This document shows, one piece after another, positions 24,290 to 36,553 of a stretch of DNA of 64,000 bases. This DNA comes from Liquidambar formosana. Its lineage: Eukaryota > Streptophyta > Magnoliopsida > Saxifragales > Altingiaceae. The number at the start of each line of letters is the position of its first letter. Positions within the stretch are counted from its first letter, which is position 1. Under the pieces are notes generated by a model. The model was not told the origin of the DNA. It made no database searches and saw only the letters and a program-made list of their open reading frames with translations. Made by a program: the position numbers and the translations under genes. The stretch is from NCBI GenBank assembly GCA_039720395.1, contig CM077832.1, positions 32,498,853-32,562,852 on the forward strand, written 5' to 3'.

Positions 24290-24694
24290 CTCTGCTGGCT
24301 GGTCAGATCTATGGGGGGAGGTTTTTTTTTCAAAACCTCCATTTTTTCCGGCAAGTAGGGCTGCTAACGGGAGGGAAGAAGTGGCTGGTCAGATCTGTGG
24401 GGGGAAGGTTTTTTTTCAAAACCTCCATTTTTTCCGACAAGGAGGGCTGCCAACGGGAGGGAAGAGGAGGAGGAAAAAAAAAAAAAAAAAGGAAGAAGAA
24501 GAAGAAGAAGAGGGGTGAGTTTGCCTCGCCGTCACCAATGGGGTGGGGTGCCAGAGAGAGTCGCCGGTGGGAGAGGGGTGCAAGAGAGGGGATGGGAGGT
24601 GGTGCCCTTTTTAGTAATTTTGTATAATAATTTTTCTAATTAAAAAATGTAGGGGGGCAACTTAGTGGATTGGGGGGTTGCAATAGCCATTCCC
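23829..24694. mobile_element. Non-autonomous MULE, 866 bp, exact 9-bp duplication
   Basis: The left end is GGGAGCGGCTATTGCAACCC and the right complement is GGGAATGGCTATTGCAACCC, with inverted repeats of about 40 bp. TTTTTTACA flanks it at 23820-23828 and 24695-24703. The interior is simple-sequence rich: T/C runs, a GGTCAGATCT unit repeated with 86-bp period (24301, 24387), and GAA repeats. Long open frames here are low-complexity artefacts. A relative lies at 61908-62829. Copy A of the intron lacks this insertion. Confidence 0.9.
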
Positions 24695-24716
24695 TTTTTT
24701 ACATGTTTTATAGTAT

Positions 24717-24935
24717 GAGGGGTCTGGTTATTGCAATCCCAAAACTTTGTTTATACAACTCACTAATTTTGTTTTTTTTTTTTAAGTTTTAGAAATATAT
24801 AAAAGGTTTTTATGAAAAGTGTTCGCGTAATTCACTAGAAAACATTAAAAACAACTTTGGAGAAAAAAAAACTTTTCCAAAATTTATAATTTAATTTGAT
24901 TTTTTTGGCAAAAAATGAAACAGAGACAGTAAAAA
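24717..24935. mobile_element. Truncated foldback element in GDSL copy B
   Basis: It carries the left arm of the element at 18757-19152 (TTATTGCAATCCCAAAAC, AACAACTTTGGAGAAAAA) after the same flank TAGTATGAG. At about 24935, in the loop region, it is joined directly to the remnant of GDSL exon 1. The right arm is gone. Confidence 0.8.
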
Positions 24936-25097
24936 GTTGTTAGTCCCAGCGTCGGCCGTCGAGTCCTCAAATATGAATATAGCCGGCACGGTTGCTCCGG
25001 CCAAATGCATGCATGCAACCGTGGCTAGACACGAGAAAAAATTGAGGAGATGAAATCCATCCCCTTGCCATGAAAGATTGAGGGCCAAGGTGCCCAC
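24936..25097 (-). pseudogene. GDSL esterase/lipase copy B, exon 1 fragment
   Basis: The fragment encodes CMHLAGATVPAIFIFEDSTA then DAGTNNF, and then runs into the foldback element. The catalytic block reads FEDST instead of FGDST because GGG became GAG at 24966-24968. The upstream part MARGWISSPQFFLV is in a different frame from ATVPAIFIF, so a frameshift is also present. It lacks all other GDSL blocks and cannot be functional. Confidence 0.88.
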
Positions 25098-25495
25098 TTG
25101 TTGACCTTATCTTCGTGCTTCTCACTCTTATTGTCTCTTTACAAGCTCGAGCATACCATTTTCTACAAATAAATGTTTAAAAATAAATAAATTACAAGTA
25201 GGTAACCTGGATGGTGGGCTTATAAAACTAAGAATCCGATTTTAATTAGGCGGATTACCCTAGTAATGATCCACATGGATCGAGTCAAAAAATGTATAAT
25301 TATGATATGTAATATATTACTCCTAATCTACTCTCTGTCAAATACAAACGACACTAGTGCAACTAATATGTGCATGACAAAATATGTTACGTACCCGGCA
25401 GTCCAGCCTACATATATATATCTGCCTATGACTTGGTATATATTTGATGGACTGTGTATAGATTTGATGCCTTCATTTTGTTTGAATTAATGTAA

Positions 25496-27572
25496 TCTAT
25501 ATATACTACATATATATAAAGGAGAAAATGAGCCTGGTGATGCCACGTGTTAAATTTATAACCTTTTTTTTTTTTTTTTCAAATCACGTGTTGAACAATA
25601 AAACATGTGAGACAAAAAAGGCAAATATTACATTTTAGTGTCTCCTTTCTAGCCTAATACCAAAAAAAGGATAATTTTTGTCAACTTGTTATAAATTAAC
25701 TGTATACTTACGTCAAAATAACTATCAATTTTCTTTGTTTTGTATTAAGTTGGGAAATATTCACTCAAAAGTAATTTTCCAAAAAGTAAGTTACTTTGCG
25801 ACTTTTGACGAAATTACTTTTTTAGTGATCACTTTCCAACTTAATACCAAAAAAAAAATATTATCTGCCAACTTGCTACAAATCGACTGTATATGTGATT
25901 CAAAAGGGACTACTAATTATCTTTGTTTGGTATTAAGTTGGGAAGTGATCACCAAAAGATAATTTCTCTAGGTAATTTCTCCTTTTTTTTTTTTTTTTTT
26001 TTGGTTTTCACTGCTCTTTTTTCACGCGATATAGGTAGGTTGACGCTTGATGTATACTACATATCTCTTCATTTTCATATGGGAGGATCGGAAAACCTAC
26101 ACAGTACAATGTTCAATCCAAACTTAGTATATTGTACCATATTTTTTTTGTTTTCTTTATGCCTATTCGTCTTCTCTCCCAAAAATTGAACATATGAAAC
26201 TAAAAATAGTTATAATCAGAAAGAGAGACAAATAGAGATAATGATGATTAAAAAAGAAAGTACAATATACCGGAATACATACTAACATATCAAAACCATG
26301 ATCATGGGATAAACTAAGCTCTAAAAAATCTTAATCTTTTTCCACCAAATACCATAACGTGTTGTAATCATTGAAATTTTATAAAACTCAAATCATTGTT
26401 GGATAAGTCAAATAGTCAAAGTCTAAAGTATTTGACTAGTCAAAGACAAATGGGACTCATTCAAACTATCAGTGGACACAACCCACTTGATGAAAACAGG
26501 CCTGATGGTCTAACCTATACGTTGGCCCAACTCACCAAGTCAAATCCAAGCCATATGCCGACATAGCCCATTACATCTGCGTAGGCCCCACATGCGGCAC
26601 ATGTCACATGTCATCATTATGAGGTCCAAATCGCCCTCATAAGAAAGTCCACTCATGAAATATTACCTCCCATACTTTTGAGAAATTTGTCTCCCCAAAT
26701 TTGGAAACCTTTCAATAAGAATTTTCATAAATTTCAAATGAAGGAAAAAATCCCTCCTTAATTAATAATATTCCCTAAGACTTTGGGATGACAATCAATC
26801 CAAATTTAAAATTAAGGGGACAAATCTCATTTTAAATCAATATTATTCCCTAAATCAAGGGAAGTCAAATCTGGGGTTTCCAAGAGAAGACCTCCACCCT
26901 TGCTTATAAATACAAGGCTCCAGTCCATGAAGAAAGACACACAAAACAAAGAGCTTCTACCGACACTTTGCCAAGAAGAAGCGACAAGAACATCTTCACT
27001 ACCAAGTTTGAGTTCGAAATCAAACCATACGGCCCTCGAGTATAAACAAAACACTTCAATTCACATGTCTCTCTTAAGCGATTCAAGATCAAGCGCTCAC
27101 TACCCTTGGATCATAAAGCTCACGAAGATTTAATCAGAGGAATACTTTCTTTTATAAAAGATATTCATAGAGAATTATACCCATTCATTTCATTTTAATA
27201 TAAATTGTTATTTATCCGCATTTCTTGTCTCTTTATTTCAAGATACTAAATTTATGCCCACACATGTCACTTCCTTCATTTTTTTTACAAGCTTCTACCA
27301 TTAAATTATTTTTTTAAAAAAATGATTTATCCTTTTTGGAAGTATACATAAATTTTGTGTGATATATTATGCTAACATCACACCAAATACATTTTTTCAC
27401 AAGCTTCCACCATTAAAGTAATTTATTTTTGTCTATATCTTTAAAATTTAATTGACATATTATATTAACAAATGCATTTTACTATTTTAGAAAATAAATA
27501 TTATGTTAAAATTTTAATTTTCTAATAATATTATTTTTATAAATAAAGATGTGCATCGCACAGGTTTTGAAA

Positions 27573-27576
<4 letters not shown>
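25496..27576 (+). mobile_element. Candidate non-autonomous Helitron, about 2.1 kb
   Basis: The 5' end reads TCTATATATACTAC and then ATATATATAAAGG, typical of plant Helitrons. The 3' end has the GTGCATCGCAC hairpin at 27551-27561, then eleven bases and CTAA at 27573-27576. The flanking bases are A (25495) and T (27577), the Helitron target. No Rep/helicase is visible. It includes an LTR-like stretch. A second, weaker 3'-like hairpin GTGCATTGCAT and GTAG follows at about 27612-27636, so nesting or an alternative end is possible. Confidence 0.55.
26397..27270 (+). mobile_element. Possible solo LTR
   Basis: It starts TGTTGGATAAGTC. It contains a promoter-like TTGCTTATAAATACAAGGCT at about 26900, followed by a CA-rich leader, and then ATTCATTTC-type sequence and a weak polyadenylation-like region. 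This U3-TATA-R layout suits a plant retrotransposon LTR. I found neither a partner LTR, a primer-binding site, nor a 5-bp duplication, so the ends are tentative. Confidence 0.35.
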
Positions 27577-27609
<33 letters not shown>

Positions 27610-28460
27610 CTGTGCATTGCATGGGTTTGGAAAGTAGTCATTTTATAAAAAAAATAACTCCAATCATTTATTAGCGTTATTGCCAGAGACCTATTTTATG
27701 TTTCCATGGTCTTATACAGTTGTGAACACAAAATGACTATTTTAGCCTTAAAGGAAGGTCAAAAAGCCTTAGTTTTATATGCCTAAATTACCCTTTTTTT
27801 TCTTTTGACTCTTCTTTCACATAAAGAACGCCCTTTTCAAGAACAAAGCATATCTACCGTGTCTCTGTTTCAATCTCTATAATCCATACTATATATATAA
27901 TAGTTGTTTGTGAAAATTGTTTTCGTCTTCTTTTACCAGTTTCCCTTGCCGCTAAGGCCCATTGAAACCCTTACAGCACCTCCCTGTTAACACTCTACTT
28001 AAGCCTCGAGGTTAGTAATTTTTTATTATTTGATGTGATTTTCTTAACCGAATATTGTGAATTTTTTTTATTTTATATAAATTTTTTTTTAAAATTTTCT
28101 ATATGTTATTTTAGGGTTTTGTGTGACTTTTTTCTCTTTAATATTTTTTTTGACATTATTTGATAAGATTATTATTTTGCTTACTGCTCCATAATTTATT
28201 ATTGTTGTTGGTACAATTTCGCTTTGCTCTTCAAATTTAATCAAAGGAATAAATCACTTTAGCATAGAATTGGCTTCTAATTAAAGAATTTTATTTTTTT
28301 ATTTTTGGGGTGTCGTTCTGAGAGAGACAAGAGATTATCATTTAATACTTTTGGGTTGCATTCATTTTTTTATTTTTTTTATTTTTGTTTATTGTATTTT
28401 TTAAATCAATATACAAATAACATCTATTTCTTTTCTATGAAAATTTTACAAATAATCGTC

Positions 28461-30577
28461 ATGGATTGTGAATATGCAGAGGTATGTTTTGAAACAAGCC
28501 CACCATATGATGTGCAATCACAAACATTAAACACACAATGTCAAGAAATTAGCGAACAAAATACTGTGCATCTTCTACTTAATCAAAAATTTTCAACTCG
28601 TGAAGAGCTCCTCAATAGTGTTTGGATTTTTTTCTCAACACAAGGGTATGCAATATCTATAAAAAATAAAAAATAAAAAAAAAACTCCAAGAAAGATAAG
28701 TACGTGACTATTGGTTTTGATAGGGGGGTTGTTATCGAGATAGGCACAATATTCCATTGGAGCATCGATAAAGGAAAATGGTGACATGTCTTATAAATTG
28801 TCCTTTTGAAATTCAAGGTAAGAGACAAGTTGATGGTTTTTGGATTCTTGAAATGAAAAATAACTCACATAACCATGAAGCTTCTATTGATATGTCTGGT
28901 CATCCCTCTTGTCGTCATTTGTCAAAGGAAGAGATTGTGACTATTAAAGAGATGACTAAGGAATAACACCGCATCAAATTCTTTCTTTTCTTCGACAAAC
29001 AAATCCAAATCTTCAAGCAGTCTCTAGAACAATTTACAACATGAAGACGAAGATTCATATGGAAAACTTGGCAGGGCGGCTCTATTTGAAGAACTTGGTC
29101 AAAGAAATTCAATATACAACATTAAACAAGATCAAAATGGTCACTTGACGTATTTATTTTTTGCACACCCTACTTCAATTACACTTACAAGGAGCTACTC
29201 AAATGTCTTTGTGATGGATTGCACTTACAAGACGAATAAATATAACATGCCGTTATTGGACATAATTGGAGTCTCAAGTTTCAACACTTCTTTCTACTCT
29301 TGTTTTGTCTTTCTAGAAAAGGAGGAAGAAGATGATTATGTTTGGGCTTTAAAGATGTTTAGTTATATACTGGGTCCCAATAGTCAACCTTTCGTCATTG
29401 TATCAAACGGGGAATTGGCATTAATGAAGGCTATAGAGATTGTGTTTCCAACAACTACAAATCTTTTATGTGTATGGCATATTGAGAAAAATATTTTGTC
29501 AAATTGTAGGCCAAACTTTGAGGCACAAGATGATTGGGATTCATTTTTGTCTGATTGGAATACAGTTATCAATTCCCCAAGCGAAGAAAAATATAAGGAA
29601 GCTTGGAAGCACTTTGAACTTTTGTACAAAGAGAAGAAAAGTATTTTAACCTTATATCCAAAATACATGGCTTCCATTGAAAGAGCGATTTGTCAATGCG
29701 TGGACCAAAAGTATCTACACTTTGGAAATCGCATCTCTTCAAGGGCGAAAGGTGAACATGCAAAACTTAAAAAATATTTGCAAGTTTGAACAGGTAATCT
29801 TCAGCAAGTAAAAGATAAAATCTGTCTTGCGATTAAAAATGAATTTCAAAAGATTAAAGCCCAACTCTCAAGTGAAAGGCTTCGGATTCTCCATAACTGT
29901 AACATTCATTTCTTTAAGGAAGTTAATACCAAGGTTTTAATATTTGCAATGAGAGAGCTATGTAAGCAATATGAAATGGCTAAATTTGGAACTATGAAAC
30001 TTTTTTGCAATGGTCATTTTATGGCAACTATTGGTCTTCCTTGTGCACACAGGATGAGGGATTGGAAAGATGGGATGCTATCTCTTGATGTTATACATTC
30101 ACAATGGAGGATTGACACAAGATCATTAACTTGTATTGATAGAGATGTCGCTAATGAAAAGATGAATTCAAAGGGTTATTTTACGAACTTGAAGATAAAT
30201 GCAAAAAGTGGCCTCTTGTTTAGAAGGAAAATGCTCGGGAGACAATTTCTCAACTTGTTAGTGTTTCACAACCTTTGCTTTTTGAGCCAAGTGTTCAATC
30301 TCACAAAGGTCGCCCATTAGGATCAAAGAAAAGAAAGGAATCAAGTTCCACAAGATGTGATCTTTCAAAATTTGAGATTGTGGAAAAGATAAGAAAATAT
30401 AGCATTTGCAAGGGAGTTGGACATAACAAAAGTACATGTCATGGCAAAACCACAGCTAGTGAGCAAAATTTTCCTAGCATTTCTAACCCAATTGATGGTG
30501 GAAGCATAATGGATAGGGTGGATTTAAACGTGGCAGATAGTTCGATCAATAACTTATTAAGCGATATAAACATGTAA
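28461..30577 (+). pseudogene. MULE transposase (MuDR family), broken
   Basis: The parts, in order, are an N-terminal region from ATG 28461 (MDCEYAEVCF), a DNA-binding-like segment WILEMKNNSHNHE near 28840, and the catalytic region in the open stretch 29145-29789 (FVMDCTYKTNKYNMPLLDII, LLCVWHIEKNI). A SWIM zinc finger FCNGHFMATIGLPCAH follows near 30000, and a C-terminal knuckle ICKGVGHNKSTC near 30400. Several stops and frame changes (about 28676, 28965, 29140, 29789, 30240-30320) separate them. The usual second catalytic Asp (DxELALM) is Asn-Gly here (VSNGELALM), and the expected Glu in the later R-x-E-x-x-H region is Lys (RAKGEH). The first knuckle Cys is Ser. The enzyme is dead. Confidence 0.85.
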
Positions 30578-31484
30578 GTATTTTTTTTTCTTAATTAACA
30601 TAGAAACACAATCTAATCGCATTCTTGATTAATGTAGCTTAATTTTTTTTGTGCATTTAAATTTGAGCCAACTTGAATTTTGTTTATATATGAACTAAAT
30701 TTAGGATTTAATTCACAACTCTTTGTGTTACCACTGTTATGAATTAAATTATCTTAGTATCCTTTTTGCACAATTATTTATACATATAATTTCAAGAGAA
30801 AAATGATTGATTGCATTTTTGTTTTTCATTTGCAAGTTAGCAAAAATCAATCTTTCAAATCTATTGCGGATGGCTAGCTTTTCTGTGGACAACTCAGTCC
30901 AACATTTAATTGTTCTTTTATTTATTTATTTTTTCCTTGGACAAAACTTATGGATGTACTTTGACATTTTCAATTTTATTTTTGAATTTGACTAGTTATT
31001 ACCTGTTACATCTATTTTGATTGCTATTGATCAATCATTTCCATGGATTCTTTATAACGTTTGACATAATGTTTATTTCCCAGATAATCATAATGTTAAA
31101 GCAATGGAATATTTTTTCTAAATTATGCAAGAAATAATCATCTTAGAAGTAGAGATTTATTTTTTTAATTTTTATTTTTTATTTTTGCCAAGAATGAGGT
31201 GTCCGAACCGTCAAAACCCGATTAATCCTTACTCTTCACGTGGGGTCACCGCCACATAAAATTGTTTAACATCCAGACTAATAACCCTGACTGTGATCGA
31301 CTAACCAGAAGAGATTGGTTGGAAGAGTGACTTCGTTTATTTCAATTTGAAGATAATATCCAATAGCATACTTACACAAGCCATTTTTTTTTTCTTTTTT
31401 TTATTCGGTGGGGGTGGGGCTTCTAGTTGAGGTGGGAAGAGTTTAGATCCGTACCCCTATGGAGGAAGAGTAAAATACAAAAAT

Positions 31485-31486
31485 GA

Positions 31487-31546
<60 letters not shown>
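31485..31546. repeat. AT and GA compound microsatellite
   Basis: About fourteen AT units are followed by about sixteen GA units within the right flank of the MULE. A second pure GA tract lies at 31879-31909. Confidence 0.95.
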
Positions 31547-31551
<5 letters not shown>

Positions 31552-31750
31552 TCATAAACAGGTTTACTTTTCCTGTTTGTGAAGAGGACATGATGGTGAG
31601 CAAAGTGTCAAAAGTGAGAAAGGATAATTTAGGCATATAAAAATAAGGCATTTTGACATTTTACATCCTCAAAGGCTAAAGTTGTCATTTTGTATTCAGT
31701 AGCCGTAAAAAAACCGTGGAAACATAAAAAAAGGCTCTGGCAATAATGCT

Positions 31751-31876
31751 GGCCTTAATTTTTAATTTAATGGCCCAAATTTTGTACATCAAACAACCTG
31801 CTTTTTATAAAGTGCTCCACATTTTGACCAGAGACTCAGAGAGGGGACATGGACAGGGCTAGAATATCCGAACTCC

Positions 31877-31912
<36 letters not shown>

Positions 31913-34494
31913 TAAGGCCCTCTCTTTTTCTTTTTTTCTTTTTTATAAAGAAAAAAAAAAGCAATAAAGGCCTCACTATTACATACCTGTTTAGCTACCA
32001 AAATGATAGTACCAAAATACCCATATGAAATTCATAAAAGACTAATACATTGTAATCATTATATACAGTGACATTATTCATGTACCAAATTATAAAAGAG
32101 TCCAATAACAAAACATTCTTCTTCAAAGTTGTTTCAGATTACAAACTCAATATACAAAAGAATCCAAGCATATATAGAGTTGGCATTGCAATCACCTCTA
32201 GCTAGGCATCAACAATAGGTACATATTGGATTAGGAATGTACTAATAGGCCCTATGGTCGATCAAACAAGCTATGTGATGGAATTGATTAGCGGCAAATT
32301 AGAAGTTACTTCACATAAAGTGATTTTAGGCAAGTAATGTAACCATGTACTTGCCAAAACTTGCATTCACTAAATTTTTATTATTATTATTTTTTTTTAT
32401 GTGCAAATGATTGTATATTAAGAAGGAAAGCTGGAAAAGATTGATCTTATTCTCTTCCCTCATCCCCACTTTGAAGGACACAAGGCAGAAAAGAGGCGAT
32501 TGGAATAGATCCAAAACAATAAAAATGTGTAGCTCATTGCACCAATGAATGGGCATGCCACGTGCATCAAATGTTAAGTGCCTCAAAGGCCGATTGATCA
32601 AGGTACGGTGCTAAGCTCCAGTCTACGAGCGGGTCCAAAACAATTGAGGCGTCCTTAGCCTTAGCCTCAGCCACCCTAGGGTCCAGAGGCTCCTCTTTAA
32701 CCGTCTAAGCAAAAACGAAGGAACCAAATGAAACACGAACTAGGAATTTTGACATAGATCAAATAAATGTACAAGAATACGTGTATTGGTAGAGAGGGAT
32801 TGCGATTATTTTTTCTGAGCAAAGGTTCCCCAAAAAAAAAAAAAAAAAAATGCTTCATTGAAACCTCATGGATTATTGAAACTTCATGGATTATGAATGA
32901 TTTTCGTAGAATGCATGGCTCATGCATCTTTCGCTGGCTTTTTTTTGCCTATAAAGCTTTTTATGAAACAAATGATGTTCTACCTTATGCATGTGCATTG
33001 TTTTCACAAAAGAGGATGAGATATTGGAGTATACCAAATTAAGCTAAGCATTCTATAAAGATGATGAGTTTATAAGGTAGAAGATTATGTTGAACAGGTA
33101 CAATTATATTACACATAGAATATTGTTTTAGATATTTAGGATTAATTTATTTTCCTTATTAATTAATAATAATTTTTTTTCACGATTTTACATTTTGTCT
33201 TTCAAATTTGCATTTTTAATGCTCAACCGATTTGGTAGATCTTCTCTTACTACATATATTCAAGCATGATTGGAAACTTAAAAAGCTATGTGACTGCTCG
33301 ACCTTGTGCCAAAGCTGGCTGAAATGTGCTCACTTGGATGCCATCCAATTAATTCTCAATACAAGTGCATGTTTTGGGTTTCACTTCCCAACAACGTATT
33401 TATCTGCAGTTTAGTTTGATCAGTTTCTGTCAAGAAGATTCATTGACAATGGAAAATTGTAAAATTATGACTTTATGAGTTATTCAATTACTATAGATGG
33501 CAGACATCAATGGTCACGAAGGCAGAGGAGTGCAAAATACCAATGTTGTATGAATTCCCAATTGACAATGATTTAATTTAAAGCAATGTGATTCAGATAG
33601 TAAAGTTGTTGGTTTTGAATATGTTGGAATGGAAAATGGGTTCAATCACTGCTTTCACTTTCCTATTACATCAATAAATTTTGTGGTAAATCTAAACTAA
33701 AAGAACTAGTTTATATGGTATTGAAGGTGAAGAATTAATCTTAAATGGGATTATTCAAGAGGATGACAATCATCGTTATGAATGAGAATGAAAATTAAAG
33801 AGAGAAGTTTCTTGAATTTCTAAAAACTAATCGTATGACATCAACAATGGTGATAGTTCTGACTTTTTTAATTGGTCTCATACAAGAAGATGATTTGTAC
33901 ATTCAATACTATGTAAATGAAAATGAATGCATTCAGACAACTTGTGAGGGCCACTTCCTAACACACAGGTTTGAAAGTACGCTAACCAACCTTAAAGACT
34001 AGCGTAGAAAGAAGTCATCACCCGATTTTGGTTTTGGGAATCGATTGACTGGTATTAAGGTTTAACTCTTCATATATAACTAGAGATTTCAATCTCGGTT
34101 CAGAACTAAAGTACACTGTCAAAAAGGTGTTAAGCACCCCGACAATGCCCATTTGGAAATCGACCCCATACATATTTATTTGTTATAATTAAATAGTTTC
34201 AACCCTAAAACATGTGACAATACATCACAACATGCAGAATATGGCTATGATCAAATAAAGAAACAAATAAATTAAAAAGTAAATAAACAAGTAGGGAAAT
34301 AAAACAAAGAAGGGTATAATGAAGTAAACAAATAAAGGAATAATAAGGCTAGGAAACAAATAAAGAAGGAAATATATAACTAAACAAATAAATAAGCAAA
34401 TAATAAGGCAAGGAAACAAATAGAGAAAGAAATAAATAAAGAATAATAAGCGACTAAGGAAACAATGATAAAAGGAACACAAATGAAAGGAATA
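31751..34494. other. Intergenic, no gene recognised
   Basis: The stretch is AT-rich with scattered short open frames and no domain. Around 33957-34190 words such as GGTGTTAAGCACCCCGAC suggest a retrotransposon untranslated region, but this is weak. From about 34240 the plus strand becomes extremely A-rich and T-poor, built of degenerate AAATA/AAACA words. Confidence 0.45.
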
Positions 34495-35880
34495 TCTATT
34501 CTACCTATAAAAAGCTAAATATCAAAAAAACTTTTGATTAACTAATATACCCTTATTTTAAATTTTAAATACATAACTACCCTTCTACACCCTTGTAATC
34601 TTATTGTAATTGAATAGATGACAACTACTATTGTAGTAAATTTATATAGGAGACATCTATACTCTTGTAATTAACTTCTATAGGAAACATTTCTCTTTGT
34701 ATTTCATTAGAGTTCTATTCAGGGTCATTCTTTAACTTTTTCATTGTGAATGAATGTTACTATATCAAAACTTTAAAGGAAATAGCAAGATTTATGGTTT
34801 TCAATCGTTAGAGGTTAGAATTTGGTAAGTTTGAATTCATTGTTTTTCTCCATAACATGTATGATGAATCATGATATACTTATGAAATTCATCAATGTTA
34901 CTTTGATTTGTGCAAATAGCTTATTTATTTTATTTTAATTTAATCGAACTCATCAATTACCAAAATATAATACCTTCAACTTATTAAGTAACAACATTTT
35001 TGTAAATTGGTGACAACACATATCTTCAATAATGATTAATTTTTTTTTTAAAAAAAAATTTCATTTCAAATTGTTGAAGTTTTGTGGTTAATCAATATAA
35101 TATTGTGTTACTATATATTATTGGGAATTATTATATTCTAAATTTATTTGTCACTGACTTAAAATTTTTCAAATTAGTTATACTACTCACTATAAGTTTC
35201 ATTAGAAGTAAAAAGCTAACCAAACCAACATTAATATCTAATTCTTTAAAAAATTATTCTTTCATTTACATTTCATATTATTGAAAAATAACTGTATGCA
35301 ACACACGTGTGCCTACATCTAGTACAAATAAAGAATCACACCACTATGAAAGTAAATAAACTTAGAAACTTAATAAAATAAAATAAACAATAATAGAAGA
35401 GTCTACCAATAAATAAATATGGAAACACAATATAAAAAAGAAAAAAAGAAACACTAATTAAAGAAAGAACCTACTACTATGGAACTAAATAAAGATAGAA
35501 AAAGAAATGAGAAACACATAATTAAACATGGAAATATGCTACTACAGAAATAAAAGAAAATGGAAATAAATAAATAAATAACTAATCAACTAAAAAAGAC
35601 ATACTTGCCTTATGTGTGTACGCATCCATGTGGGTTGCTACCGCTCAAATTTGTTTATGCAGAGAACTCAAAAAAGATAAAAATAAAAAATAAAAATGAA
35701 GATGAGTTAAGGAAAACCTTAATTCTAACGTAGAAATAAAATTTATAAAAAAAAGGAATTAAAATAACAAATATAAGAATAAAATAAAATAGAGTAGGAT
35801 AAATATAATCAAAAGGAAAATATTCACAAAATAAAAGAAGCCCAAATAATATCACAAAATAAATTAAAAATGAACAAAAT
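34240..35880. repeat. A-rich, T-poor low-complexity tract interrupted by a Helitron
   Basis: From 34240 to 34494 and again from 35323 to about 35880 the plus strand consists of degenerate AAATAAA, AACAAAT and GGAAATA words. The intervening 34495-35322 has quite different composition. The tract was apparently continuous before the insertion. It is not a perfect satellite; no fixed period was seen. Confidence 0.7.
34495..35322 (+). mobile_element. Candidate non-autonomous Helitron, 828 bp
   Basis: The 5' end is TCTATTCTACCTATAAAAAG. The 3' end has the palindrome CACACGTGTG at about 35302-35311, followed a few bases later by CTAG (35319-35322). Flanking bases are A (34494) and T (35323). No coding capacity is visible. 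It splits a compositionally uniform A-rich tract, which independently supports both ends. Confidence 0.72.
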
Positions 35881-36553
35881 AAAAATTGGCTTACACGAGC
35901 ATGCGTACACACTAGAACTGTATGTACACATACATACCGCGTGTGTGCATACACATATTTATGAAAGCATGAATATAATCAACAAAAAGTATATGAATTC
36001 TAATTTAAAACATGGTAATGCTTTACTACCCTCAATTATAAAACCAATCAAAATAGACTTTAAACCATATGAGTGTAATAATTTAGTACCCTCCATTAGC
36101 ACGGCATTAATGAAAATGGGCAATAAACCTTGTAATTTCATAATTTTTATTACCATTATAAAAGGAACTTTTGATTATTTTATAATATTTTATTCAAAAA
36201 GTCAAAAAGGGTAAATGTGCACATACAGCCTTTTGGTTAACGGTGTTAGCAATCTTAGGACCTTACATAGTTTAAGATGTATTTTGACTAGTTTTGGAGT
36301 TGAGTATACTAAAGTAAAAATAAACTTTAAGTTTTGGATAGTTTTTGGAAATTTACTCTTATATTTATGTATATTGTATGATGCTTATCGTTTCTGTATT
36401 TATTTTTATTAATCATTGGAGATATCTCAAATCTTATTTTCGCCATAATTTGAGTTCAACTTAATCCTTTATCAACCTATGTATGATAAGTTAAAACAAT
36501 GACTTCTAAAAAAAAAAAAAAACGCTGCCTGACTGCTCAACCAATCCTTAACT

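Larger units (their letters stand above)
27673..31750 (+). mobile_element. MULE transposon with about 150-bp inverted repeats and decayed transposase
   Basis: The left end AGCGTTATTGCCAGAGACC and the complement of the right end AGCATTATTGCCAGAGCC match. Homology continues through ACAAAATGAC, TATATGCCTAAATTA and CTTTTGAC for about 150 bp. Between them lies a broken MuDR-type transposase (28461-30577). Flanking 9-mers do not match, so the duplication is decayed or the ends are slightly off. Near the right end are AT and GA microsatellites (31485-31546) and an inserted SINE-like relic (about 31150-31322, minus). Confidence 0.82.

Noticed and set aside
23869..24627. Open frames of 150-180 codons on both strands
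   Set aside because: They are low-complexity poly-T, GAA and duplicated 86-bp units within a transposon with defined ends.
34225..35954. Phe/Leu/Ile-rich open frames suggesting membrane proteins
   Set aside because: They are antisense translations of the A-rich tract and lack starts, domains or conserved features.
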